This document shows, piece by piece, positions 7,941 through 16,196 of a stretch of 62,213 nt of DNA. The position numbers were made by a program, and so were the translations under genes. The notes under the pieces are model-generated. The model did not search any database and was not told the DNA's origin. It saw nothing but the letters and a program-made list of their open reading frames with translations. This DNA is from Lachnospiraceae bacterium. GTDB taxonomy: Bacteria; Bacillota; Clostridia; Lachnospirales; Lachnospiraceae. The stretch spans positions 1 to 62,213 of the forward strand of contig JAAWJI010000023.1 in the NCBI GenBank assembly GCA_022796795.1, given 5' to 3'. Numbering within the stretch: the stretch's first letter is position 1; each line of letters starts with the position of its first letter.

Positions 7941-10226
7941 ATGGCTACCATAAAGGATGTGGCGCTGGAGGCTGGGGTATCCATAGGAACAGTGTCCAAT
8001 TATCTGAACAGAAAAACAAATATCAGCGAAAAGACAGCAAAGAAAATAACGGAGGCCATTCAAAAGCTTAACTATGTGGTGCAGAGCTCCGGGCGGGAGC
8101 TTCGGCAGGGGAAAATTAATGTGTTGGGCGTCATCTTTCCCAATATTTCAGAACCGTATTTTGAGAAGGTGATCAGCAGTATCAAAGGATATATGGATTT
8201 GCATGGATCCCGGTATTCCATAGAGATAGCCCTCACCGACCACAATCCGGAAAAGGAAGAGACCGTATTATTAAATTACATAGGCCGGAATGTATCCGGG
8301 ATCATTCTGTATTCCTGTCAGCCTGGCAGACAGGAAATATTTCAAAAGCTGGAAAACAGTAAAATTCCTTATGTTCTCATTGATCGAAGACCCAAGAAGC
8401 TGGATTGCAATTTTATTTATATGGACAACTATGCTCTGTTCTACAAGGTGGTGAAGCACTATTGTGAGGCAGGCTATAAGGATATTGCCCTGATCACAGG
8501 GCCTCTGGAATATGACGAGAATCAATATGCCCTGGACGGCTATCGGGACGCCCTTGGGGTCAGCGGGGTACCGCTGCGAGAAGAGTATCTGTATCACTGC
8601 AAGATGATTCGGGAAAACGGGTTTCGCGCCGGAATTCATTTTCTGCAGGATACCAGGCAGATTCCCAATATTTTGCTGACTACCTCCTACCGGCTGGCAG
8701 AAGGGATTCGCTATGCCTATGCCTGGAATCACCTGAATCTGAAGGATGATATGAAGCTTATCACCACAGGAGACTCCCTTCACGACGTGTTTTACTTTGA
8801 TGAGAGCATCAAAAAAACCTACCGAAGCGCCTATGAAGTGGGAGAGAAATCCAGCCGCATCCTTCTGGAAAATATGGAATCCCCCATTGTCTTTGAAAAG
8901 CAGCAGTATTGTATACAGGATACCTTTGACCCAGGAAGCCTGGAATATCCCAAAGGAAAGCATCTTAAGGGGAACGAATACTCCTTTCGGGACTGTATCC
9001 GGGTGCTTTTGCTGGACGATGAAAATGCCATCAGCGGAATGTCCAGCCTGTTGGTGGATTTTTATGAAAAGACCCGTATCCGGGTAGAGATTGTCCGGGT
9101 GCTCCCGGAGCATATGTTTGATTATATCGAGGAGTACCACAAAAGCGGCCGGGACGATATTGACGTGTTTCTCATTGACATTTCCTGGCGGCCATATATG
9201 GCGGAAAGCGGATATCTGCTGTGCCTGGAGGAGCTGGCACAGAGGCATAGTCTGGAGCGGGAGGGATTTATTCCCCATGCGCTGGAACATTATGGGGAAT
9301 ACAAGGGGAAGCTTTATGCCCTGCCTTTTATGGTCTGTACCCAGCTTTTGTTTTACCGCAGAGATGTATTTCAGGACGAGTATTTGGTGCGCAAGTTTGA
9401 AGAGCAGAATATGATTCCTCTGCGGCCTCCTGTGAGCTGGGCGAAATATAATACCATTGCTAGGTTTTTCACCAGAAGCTTTAATCCAGATTCTCCTGTG
9501 GAGTATGGGCATTCCATGTCTGTGTCCTATCCGGAGGAGCTGATCTGCAATCTTATGCCCCGGTTGTGGGAGCAAAAGGGGGATCTCTACTCGGAGGAGG
9601 GATATATTCAATGCGACACAAGGCAGGTGGAACGGGCCGTGTGCAATCTTCTGGAGGGATTGAAGTACGCTGTGCCGGACGAGCTGGGGCAAAGGCCCAT
9701 CAGTACCCTGAATCATTTCATCGAGGGGAAGACAGCCATGGTGAATGTATATTATAACTATGCCACTGGGATTCAGGACTGGGTAAAATCAAAGGTTACA
9801 GATAAGTTCGGCTATACTCATCTGCCGGGAAATCCGGTGTTGTCTGGCTGGTCTCTGGCCTTAAGCAGGCATACGAAAAAGGCGGAATCAGCCTTTCAGT
9901 TTATACAGTGGGCTTCCGGAATGGAGATTTCCGTGCCTCACACCATTCTGGGCGGCCAGTCCCCCAAGCTGTCCGTTTACCAGAATTATGATCTGGTTAC
10001 CCTGTATCCCTGGCTTCCCAAGGGATTGCAGGAAATGGAAAATGCCAGGCTCCGCAGGGCGCCTATTTCGAGGAACGGAGGGATTCTCAGTGAAAAGCTG
10101 GTGGAGACTAAAATTTACCAGTATTTGCGGCCGCTTATGGAGCAGACGGTCTGGGGACAGAGTGTGGACCGGGAACAGGTTGCCCAGGTTTTGCGGGATA
10201 TGCAGCGGGACATGATGCAGTTATAA
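7941..10226 (+). CDS. LacI-type regulator fused to a solute-binding-protein domain
   Basis: A 761-residue protein with three parts. Residues 1-60 form a LacI helix-turn-helix (ATIKDVALEAGVSIGTVSNYLNRK). Residues about 60-330 form the usual LacI sensor of periplasmic-binding-protein fold (NVLGVIFPNISEPYFEKVIS; IPYVLIDRRP). Residues about 350-755 form a second, family-1 extracellular-solute-binding-like domain (LVDFYEKTRIRVEI, then GEYKGKLYALPFMVCTQLLFYRRDVF, then KSKVTDKFGYTHLPG). There is no signal peptide or membrane segment, so the second binding domain must act in the cytoplasm, presumably as another ligand input. LacI regulators are normally about 340 residues. The ATG directly follows the stop of the YihY gene. 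A LacI-type operator at 10364-10381 precedes the ABC operon downstream and is the likely target. Confidence 0.88.
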   Translation: MATIKDVALEAGVSIGTVSNYLNRKTNISEKTAKKITEAIQKLNYVVQSSGRELRQGKINVLGVIFPNISEPYFEKVISSIKGYMDLHGSRYSIEIALTDHNPEKEETVLLNYIGRNVSGIILYSCQPGRQEIFQKLENSKIPYVLIDRRPKKLDCNFIYMDNYALFYKVVKHYCEAGYKDIALITGPLEYDENQYALDGYRDALGVSGVPLREEYLYHCKMIRENGFRAGIHFLQDTRQIPNILLTTSYRLAEGIRYAYAWNHLNLKDDMKLITTGDSLHDVFYFDESIKKTYRSAYEVGEKSSRILLENMESPIVFEKQQYCIQDTFDPGSLEYPKGKHLKGNEYSFRDCIRVLLLDDENAISGMSSLLVDFYEKTRIRVEIVRVLPEHMFDYIEEYHKSGRDDIDVFLIDISWRPYMAESGYLLCLEELAQRHSLEREGFIPHALEHYGEYKGKLYALPFMVCTQLLFYRRDVFQDEYLVRKFEEQNMIPLRPPVSWAKYNTIARFFTRSFNPDSPVEYGHSMSVSYPEELICNLMPRLWEQKGDLYSEEGYIQCDTRQVERAVCNLLEGLKYAVPDELGQRPISTLNHFIEGKTAMVNVYYNYATGIQDWVKSKVTDKFGYTHLPGNPVLSGWSLALSRHTKKAESAFQFIQWASGMEISVPHTILGGQSPKLSVYQNYDLVTLYPWLPKGLQEMENARLRRAPISRNGGILSEKLVETKIYQYLRPLMEQTVWGQSVDREQVAQVLRDMQRDMMQL

Positions 10227-10257
10227 AAATGTAAGAAAGCATAGAGGAAAGAATAGA

Positions 10258-10304
10258 GAAAAGGATGCAGAAGCTTGTCAGGCTTTGGCATCCTTTTCTT
10301 TTTG
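10258..10304 (+). terminator. Intrinsic terminator after the LacI-type fusion gene
   Basis: GAAAAGGATGC (10258-10268) pairs with GCATCCTTTTC (10288-10298), followed by TTTTTG. Confidence 0.8.
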
Positions 10305-10363
10305 CTCGCAACTTGTCAGGACTTTTAAATGCCAAATGTGGGAATACTGGCATTTTTAGATTA

Positions 10364-10381
10364 AAACGTTTCATTGAAACG
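10364..10381 (+). promoter_or_regulatory. LacI-type operator upstream of the hydrolase/ABC operon
   Basis: The 15-mer CGTTTCATTGAAACG at 10367-10381 is a perfect palindrome around a central T. It overlaps AAACGTTT (10364-10371), an eight-base palindrome with the central CG typical of LacI-family sites. It ends 13 bp before the -35 box. The LacI-type fusion protein encoded just upstream is the obvious candidate ligand; this is inferred from position. Confidence 0.6.
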
Positions 10382-10394
10382 AAACTAAAAATTA

Positions 10395-10423
10395 TTGAAG
10401 ACGAGAGAAAAGTCTGATAAAAT
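10395..10423 (+). promoter_or_regulatory. Promoter of the hydrolase/ABC operon
   Basis: TTGAAG at 10395-10400 and TAAAAT at 10418-10423, 17-bp spacer, 45 bp before the hydrolase ATG. Confidence 0.7.
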
Positions 10424-10467
10424 AAGAAAACAACAAAAGAAAAATCAGGAAACAGTGAGGGAAAAAT

Positions 10468-11352
10468 ATGGAGTATAGTAAGACTTTATATCTGTATGGA
10501 ACTCCTACAGATCTGGAAGTTGGTCTGCCCAAGGGAATGACAGAGGGGAAACAATTTCCGGCGGTGATTCTCTGCCATGGCTTTAGCCGTCATCGAAACG
10601 ACGGTTTGCAGGTGTTGGCGGAAACGCTGAACGAACAGGGATTTGTCACCCTGCGGTTTGATTTTCGCGGCTGCGGAGAGCATGCGGCTCACAAATATTT
10701 TGAATATTGTGCGTCAGAGTGGCCCAGGGATTTGGTTCAGGCAGTGAATTATGCAGAAAGCCTGCCCTTTGTGGACCGAGCCAGAATTGGTGCGGCGGGA
10801 ATCAGTATGGGAGCCTGCACGGTAGTGTATACGGCCGGAATGGACGAGAGAATCAAGTCCGTGGCCGCCATGTCCGGAATCGCGGATTGCCGGGAGTGGC
10901 TCCACTACGTATGGGACAGTCAGGGAGGAGACTTTGGGGAATTTGTGAAAAGCGTCTATGAGCAGGCCAGGATTTCCGCCGCCACAGGGAATGCCCACGT
11001 GGTAAATGTGCTGGAGATGTATCATATGTCCCGGAAGGATCGGGATCATGCCGTATTGGAGGCTGTCTTTGACGCAAACAATTCTGAGTATATTGCCTGG
11101 CACGTAATGCAGGAGCTTTTGATGTACAAGCCTGTGGAGCATTGTCCGGGTATTACCCAGCCGATTTTCTTCCTGACAGGAGGAGAGGATACGCTGGTGC
11201 CAAAGGAAAATTCTCAGAGAATGTATAATGCGGTTCTCTCACAAAAGAAGAAAATGAAGGAATATCCGGGAGTGGAGCACAACATGCCCATAGATCCTCA
11301 GAGAAATTTGATTTTTGCAGATATTACAGACTGGTTTCGGGAAACCTTATAA
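10468..11352 (+). CDS. Alpha/beta hydrolase (esterase-like)
   Basis: A 294-residue cytoplasmic alpha/beta hydrolase. It shows the oxyanion-hole motif LCHGFSRH near residue 36, the nucleophile elbow GISMGA with Ser113, a late Asp in FFLTGGEDTLVP and a His in GVEHNMP near the C-terminus, completing the expected Ser-Asp-His triad. The family includes esterases and acyl-aminoacyl peptidases; members in sugar operons often remove acetyl or feruloyl groups from imported sugars. It is the first gene of an operon with a ribose-type ABC importer (55 bp gap to the binding protein), so an esterase acting on the imported substrate is a reasonable inference. The substrate is not visible. Confidence 0.85.
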   Translation: MEYSKTLYLYGTPTDLEVGLPKGMTEGKQFPAVILCHGFSRHRNDGLQVLAETLNEQGFVTLRFDFRGCGEHAAHKYFEYCASEWPRDLVQAVNYAESLPFVDRARIGAAGISMGACTVVYTAGMDERIKSVAAMSGIADCREWLHYVWDSQGGDFGEFVKSVYEQARISAATGNAHVVNVLEMYHMSRKDRDHAVLEAVFDANNSEYIAWHVMQELLMYKPVEHCPGITQPIFFLTGGEDTLVPKENSQRMYNAVLSQKKKMKEYPGVEHNMPIDPQRNLIFADITDWFRETL

Positions 11353-11407
11353 GAGATACAAAAGGCCAAACAGGGCTTTTGTAATAGAGTAGACAGGAGG
11401 TATCTTT

Positions 11408-12520
11408 ATGAAGAAAAAACTGTTGGGAGTATTGTTATCCGTTGTGTTGGCATCCAGCCTGATAACCGGATGCCAGAGCCAGAAGGAAGAGACGCAGGCT
11501 CCGGCCCAGGAGGAGACAAAGGAACCGGAAAAAGAAGCCCAGGATGCAGAGCCAAAAGCCCAGGAGCAGACGGAAGTCCAGGAGCCGGCAAAGGATGACG
11601 AGACGGCTACATATGCGGACCTGACTTTGACGGATGCGGAAAAAGAGTCTGTAAAGGGTATGACCATCGGCGTGTCCTATTGTCTCTTGAGCGCTCCGGC
11701 CGTAAAGGTGTTTGCCCAGGGAATTCAGGCCGAGGCCCAGGAACTGGGGATCACTCTGGTGGAGTTGGACGGAAACTTTGACGCTACCACCCAGGCCAAT
11801 CAGATGAGCGAGCTTATAGCGCAGGGTGTGGACGCCATTGTGCTGAATCCCTCGGACGGCACCTCTCTTGTGGCTGCGGCCAAGGAAGCCCATGACGCGG
11901 GAATTCCAGTGGTGACAGGGGCCATGAATATTGACGCGTCCGGAGCCGGGTACATTGAAACCTTTGTGGGACCGGATGATGAGGATGCAGGTTTTTGCGG
12001 CGGAGAGGCTATGGTGGAGCATCTGAAGGACGGCGGAAAGGTGGCGGTCATTGAGGGAACGGCCGGAAGCTCTGCCCAGGTAAACCGGACGGCAGGCTTT
12101 GAGCGGGCCCTGGAGGGCTCCAATCTGGAGGTGGTAGCGAAGATCAGCGCGGATTACGACGAGGCCACGGCAATGAACACCATGCAGGATCTGCTGACCC
12201 GGTATCCGGATCTGGCCGGGGTATTTTGTCATGACGATACCATGGCGTCCGGTGCGGCTCAGGCTTTAAAGGAGCTGGGCTACACAGGCGGAGAGGTGAT
12301 TATCGTAGGATACGGCGGAAGCGCTGCTGGAGCCAAGCTTATCGAGGAGGGATATATGGTAGCTTCTGCGGTGCAGCCTCTGGTAGAGGAAGGCCGTGGA
12401 TGCATCAAGGCTCTGGTGAAAGCATTAAATGGAGAAGAATTAAACGGATGGTATAAGGACGTGATCGTTCCGCTGGACGCGGATACCTTAAAGACTTACG
12501 ATAAGTCTCTGCTCTGGTAA
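11408..12520 (+). CDS. Sugar ABC transporter substrate-binding lipoprotein (ribose type)
   Basis: A 370-residue lipoprotein: signal peptide with lipobox LITGC (Cys at about residue 20), then an acidic/Gln-rich linker of about 50 residues, then a type I periplasmic-binding-protein fold (MTIGVSYCLLSAPAVKVFAQGIQAEA; VDAIVLNPSD; GIPVVTGAMNIDASG; CHDDTMASGAAQALKELG). This is the RbsB/Peripla_BP_4 family, which binds monosaccharides or related compounds such as inositol, galactose or autoinducer-2. The ribosome site is ACAGGAGG. The ATPase gene follows 36 bp later. The ligand cannot be read from the sequence. Confidence 0.92.
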   Translation: MKKKLLGVLLSVVLASSLITGCQSQKEETQAPAQEETKEPEKEAQDAEPKAQEQTEVQEPAKDDETATYADLTLTDAEKESVKGMTIGVSYCLLSAPAVKVFAQGIQAEAQELGITLVELDGNFDATTQANQMSELIAQGVDAIVLNPSDGTSLVAAAKEAHDAGIPVVTGAMNIDASGAGYIETFVGPDDEDAGFCGGEAMVEHLKDGGKVAVIEGTAGSSAQVNRTAGFERALEGSNLEVVAKISADYDEATAMNTMQDLLTRYPDLAGVFCHDDTMASGAAQALKELGYTGGEVIIVGYGGSAAGAKLIEEGYMVASAVQPLVEEGRGCIKALVKALNGEELNGWYKDVIVPLDADTLKTYDKSLLW

Positions 12521-12556
12521 AATCCGGGCGGAGGAAGGGATGACAGGGAGACTTTC

Positions 12557-13753
12557 ATGGAAGATTATATTTTGGAGCTTACGGATATCAGCAAAGCTTT
12601 TCCAGGGGTAAAGGCCTTAAGCCACGTGACCATGGAGGTGAAACGTGGGGAAATCATGGGGCTGGTGGGGGAAAACGGCGCAGGGAAATCTACCCTGATG
12701 AAAATATTAACCGGCGTGTACCAGAGGGACAGCGGCAGTATCCGGATCAACGGAACGGAGGCCAGAATTTCCAACCCCCTGGAGGCGCAGAAGCTTGGAC
12801 TGAGTATTATTTTTCAGGAAATGAACCTGGTGGATTCCCTCAGCATTGCGGAAAATATTTTCGTAGGGCGTCTGCCAAAAAAGGGGATTTGGGGAATTCA
12901 GTGGAAGGAAGTCCAGAGAAATGCGGAGGAGCTTCTGGAAAAGGTGGGCCTAAAGAAAAATCCTGGGGTTAAGGTGGAGCTCTTAAGCATTGCGGAGAAG
13001 CAGATGGTGGAAATCGCAAAGGCGCTGTCCTTTCAGGCGCGGCTCATCGTTATGGATGAGCCCTCCGCCACTCTGACGGAGAAGGAACAAAGGCATCTGT
13101 TTGATATTGTGGAAGTCTTGAAGCGGGAAGGGATTACCGTAATCTATATTTCCCACAGGCTGGATGAGATTTTTAAGCTGTGCGACAGGGTTACCATACT
13201 CCGGGACGGGCAAGTGATTGACACCAAAGCCATGGGGGAGCTTACCAGAGAGCAGATTATCACCAAGATGGTGGGGCGGGAGCTGGAAGAGAGCATTGCA
13301 AAAAATATTTCTCTGGCAAAATTAAGAGGCGTGGCGGCCGGGTGATTCCTGAAGAGAAATCAGGAGGAGGAAGTAGCCAAAGGCTATCTGGAGCAGCTTC
13401 GCATTAAGGCGCCGGGGATCCGTACCGGCTGCGTAACCTTAAGCGGGGGAAATCAGCAGAAGGTGGTACTGGCAAAGTGGCTGTACACAGAGGCGGAGAT
13501 CTTGATCCTGGATGAGCCCACCCGGGGGATAGATGTAGGGGCGAAATATGAGATTTACCAGCTGATTTATGAATTGATGGAACAAGGCCTGTCCGTGATT
13601 CTCATATCCAGCGAGCTGCCGGAGGTGATAGCTTTATGCGACCGGCTGCTGGTCATCCATGAAGGAGAGCTAAAGGGAGAACTGACCGGAGAGAATATGA
13701 CGGCGGAGACCATTATGAAAATGGCTATATTAAAAGGGGGAGAAGGGGCATGA
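12557..13753 (+). pseudogene. Sugar ABC transporter ATPase (RbsA/MglA type), broken
   Basis: Family members carry two ATPase domains in about 500 residues. Here the first domain is intact (Walker A GENGAGKST at 38-46, ABC signature replaced by LLSIAEKQMVEIAKAL, Walker B LIVMDEPSA). After GRELEE (about residue 245) the sequence jumps straight to SIAKNISLAKLRG, which in relatives lies about 100 residues later; the second Walker A is therefore gone. The frame then meets TGA at 13343-13345, and the same frame continues beyond it with FLKRNQEEEVAKGYLEQL, LSGGNQQKVVLAKWL and LILDEPTRGIDVGAKYEIY to 13753. So there are two lesions: an in-frame deletion and an in-frame nonsense codon. A 262-residue first half (12557-13345) and a 96-residue piece starting at ATG 13463 could still be made. 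The importer may be inactive, may use another ATPase, or may reflect an assembly error. Confidence 0.85.
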
Positions 13754-14721
13754 AAAAATACCAGAGATTTCTTGGCAGGTATGCAAACCTGCTTTTGCTG
13801 GCGCTGCTCTGTCTGGTTGCGGCAGCCTTTTCCAGCAGCTTCTTTTCCGCCCGAAATCTATCCAATATTCTAAAGCAAAGCTGTATCCTGGGTGTCCTTA
13901 CCATTGGGTTATCCAACATCCTGATTTCCGGACACATGGATCTGTCTATCGGAGCCCAGGTAAGCTTTACTGGGCTTCTGGTGATCGCTTTGCAAAAGGA
14001 ACTGCCGGTGGGACTGGCCATTCTGGCAGCGCTGCTGGCAGGCTGTTTCCTGGGCATGTTAAACGGTCTGGTGGTGGTTTTGTTTCATGCCAATTCCGGA
14101 GGATCTCTTATGATCACATACGGCACAGGGCTTTTATTTTCGGCCATGAGTCTGATTTACACCCAGGGATTTACCCTGGAGGGCAGCGACTCCGCATTTT
14201 ATGAGCAGATCGGCATCGGTACCCTGCCCATAGGATCGGTTGGCCGGTATATTTCCTATTCCATGGTAATCTTTGTCCTCCTGGCTCTTTTGCTTGGGGT
14301 GCTGGAGGGAAGGACAATATTCGGACGGGCCATCCATATGACGGGATACAACGAGGAGTGCACCAGGCTTTCCGGAATCAAGCCTTCCCGGCATATCCTT
14401 GCCTCCTATATGATCATGGGGGTAATGTCTGCAGTGGCCGCCATTCTCTTAACCTCCCGCGTATCCGGAGCCAACCCTACGGCAGGGGACGGCTATGAGA
14501 TGGACGCCATTATTGCGGCGGTTTTAGGCGGAATCAGTCTTGCAGGGGGAAAGGGGAGCGTGCCCCGGGCAGTCTTGGGCGTGATTACCTTTCAGGTTTT
14601 ATCCAATGCCATGAACCTGATCGGCTTTGGAACCTATGATCAGACCATTGTGAAAGGCGTGGTGCTGATCCTGGCTATTGCATTTGATACCTGGAACCGC
14701 AAGCAGCTGGGAAAGGCGTAG
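13750..14721 (+). CDS. Sugar ABC transporter permease (RbsC type), first
   Basis: A 323-residue membrane protein of the ribose/xylose/AI-2 permease family with about eight to ten helices. The stretch SNILISGHMDLSIGAQVSF near residue 60 matches the family block I/GG.DLSVG, and the C-terminal AAVLGGISLAGGKGSVPRAVLG is the conserved coupling region. The ATG overlaps the stop of the ATPase frame (ATGA), so translation is coupled to the broken gene's second fragment. A second permease of the same family follows, so the transporter is probably a heterodimer like those for AI-2 (LsrC/LsrD). Confidence 0.92.
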   Translation: MKKYQRFLGRYANLLLLALLCLVAAAFSSSFFSARNLSNILKQSCILGVLTIGLSNILISGHMDLSIGAQVSFTGLLVIALQKELPVGLAILAALLAGCFLGMLNGLVVVLFHANSGGSLMITYGTGLLFSAMSLIYTQGFTLEGSDSAFYEQIGIGTLPIGSVGRYISYSMVIFVLLALLLGVLEGRTIFGRAIHMTGYNEECTRLSGIKPSRHILASYMIMGVMSAVAAILLTSRVSGANPTAGDGYEMDAIIAAVLGGISLAGGKGSVPRAVLGVITFQVLSNAMNLIGFGTYDQTIVKGVVLILAIAFDTWNRKQLGKA

Positions 14722-14731
14722 GAGGCAGAAC

Positions 14732-15673
14732 ATGAACAGAACAAAACAAATTTTGGGAGAACAGAAAACACTGCTGGCGCTTCTTATCCTGTGTATTTTC
14801 ATGAGTATTTTTTCCAATGTGTTCCTCACAGGGGCAAATCTTACGGCAGTCCTTATCCAGGTTTCCATCTACGGAATCACAGCCTGCGGCATGACCTTTG
14901 CCATTATCGGCGGAGAATTTGACCTTTCCGTAGGCTCTACCATGGCTATGACCGGGCTTTTGAGCGTGGTATTGGAGCCGGCGCTGGGCCAGATTCCGGC
15001 TATTTTTGCGGCCCTTCTGGCAGCGTGTCTGGCCGGGGCTCTCAACGGTTTTTTGATTGCCAGGTGTAAAATCAACTCCTTTATAGCTACCATCGGCACC
15101 ATGTATATTATCAAGGGAGTGGCCCTTCGGATCAGCGACGGCCGGCCGGTACAAAGCGCCTGTGCCTGGTATCAGAAGATCGGAAACGGCTGGCTCCTTG
15201 GGATCCCCGTGATGGTCTGGGTACTTTTGGCCTGCGTATTGGCCACAGCTTATATATTGCGGCAGACTCGTTTTGGAAGAAATGTCTATACCATTGGGGG
15301 AAGCAGTGAGGTGGCCCACAACAGCGGTATTTCTGTGGTAAAGTGCAAGACCGTCATATTCATCATCTGCGGCTTCACTGCCGGCATTGCGGGCATATTA
15401 AACGCCTCCCGACTGAATACAGGGGCTGCCACCCATGGGGAGACGCTGGCCCTTTCGGTGATCACCGGCACGGTAATCGGGGGAACCAGCCTGGTGGGAG
15501 GCGTGGGAAATGTGTGGAAGACCATGGTGGGAATCCTGTTTTTCAATGTGCTGACCAATGCGCTGAATATATTGCGGGTGTATTCCTACTACCAGACGGC
15601 GATCCGGGGGATTCTTCTGGTAGCCATAATCGCCTTGGAATCTTATCAGGTGTATCAAAAGCAAAGGTATTAA
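14732..15673 (+). CDS. Sugar ABC transporter permease (RbsC type), second
   Basis: A 313-residue membrane protein of the same family as its neighbour (FAIIGGEFDLSVGSTMAMTGLL; VITGTVIGGTSLVGGVGNVWKTMVG). The ATG at 14732 is preceded by AGGAGG overlapping the previous stop codon; an in-frame ATG at 14678 lies inside the upstream permease and has no ribosome site, so I reject it. Last gene of the ABC operon. About 160 bp follow before the next small gene, holding a TATAAT at 15777-15782 but no good -35. Confidence 0.92.
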   Translation: MNRTKQILGEQKTLLALLILCIFMSIFSNVFLTGANLTAVLIQVSIYGITACGMTFAIIGGEFDLSVGSTMAMTGLLSVVLEPALGQIPAIFAALLAACLAGALNGFLIARCKINSFIATIGTMYIIKGVALRISDGRPVQSACAWYQKIGNGWLLGIPVMVWVLLACVLATAYILRQTRFGRNVYTIGGSSEVAHNSGISVVKCKTVIFIICGFTAGIAGILNASRLNTGAATHGETLALSVITGTVIGGTSLVGGVGNVWKTMVGILFFNVLTNALNILRVYSYYQTAIRGILLVAIIALESYQVYQKQRY

Positions 15674-15836
15674 ATATCAGAAAAGGGAATGACCTTAAGG
15701 CAGAACCCTACAAAAAGCGGGCCCACAGCGCGAAAAAAGCTTTGTTTGTCGGGTGGTAAATGCAAAAAAGACCTCCTATAATGAATACCATGAATTCCCG
15801 GGAAAGAATTTATAAAACAAATCAGGAGGTTTTACT

Positions 15837-16052
15837 ATGGCATTATCACTGGATTCGAAAATCAAGGAAATCATGAGATCGGAAGAGGGACGAGCTGTGA
15901 TGGAGAAATGGGCTCCCGGTTCCACCTCAAACCCCAGCATGAAGCTGGTGGGAGCGCTGACCTACCGCAAGCTTCTTAGCTATCCGGAGTCTGCAGAGGT
16001 GGCTGTACACGCAGATGAGATCGACGCGGACTTAAAGGCATGCTCCAGGTAA
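15837..16052 (+). CDS. Small stand-alone protein (71 residues)
   Basis: A 71-residue soluble protein with a strong ribosome site (CAGGAGG) and clear start. The sequence (LDSKIKEIMRSEEGRAVMEKWAPG, then KLVGALTYRKLLSYPES, then DEIDADLKA) resembles, from memory, a short helical module found at the C-terminus of some clostridial carbohydrate enzymes (LDSKIxELLxxxxAxxVLEKYxPG...LRQL). Here it stands alone. It lies between the ABC operon and the PucR cluster and could belong to either. A TATAAT 55 bp upstream suggests its own promoter. Function unknown. Confidence 0.7.
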   Translation: MALSLDSKIKEIMRSEEGRAVMEKWAPGSTSNPSMKLVGALTYRKLLSYPESAEVAVHADEIDADLKACSR

Positions 16053-16196
16053 CAAAGCTTTTCTGTGGCGCTCCATAGAGACTGCCCCAGGAATAAGACT
16101 TTTCCATATCAAATCCAAAGGGCCGCCATGCCGCGGCTCTTTTTGGTGCAATTGGTAAACAGAAAGGCAAGGGAGGAATCCTGGTGAATGTTAGGA

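Noticed and set aside
12557..13345. A complete single-domain ABC ATPase ending at 13345
   Set aside because: The same frame continues past the stop with the conserved second-domain motifs, so it is the front part of a broken two-domain gene, not a natural short form.
13346..13462. A frameshift between the two ATPase pieces
   Set aside because: Both pieces are in the same frame; the break is a nonsense codon, plus an upstream in-frame deletion.
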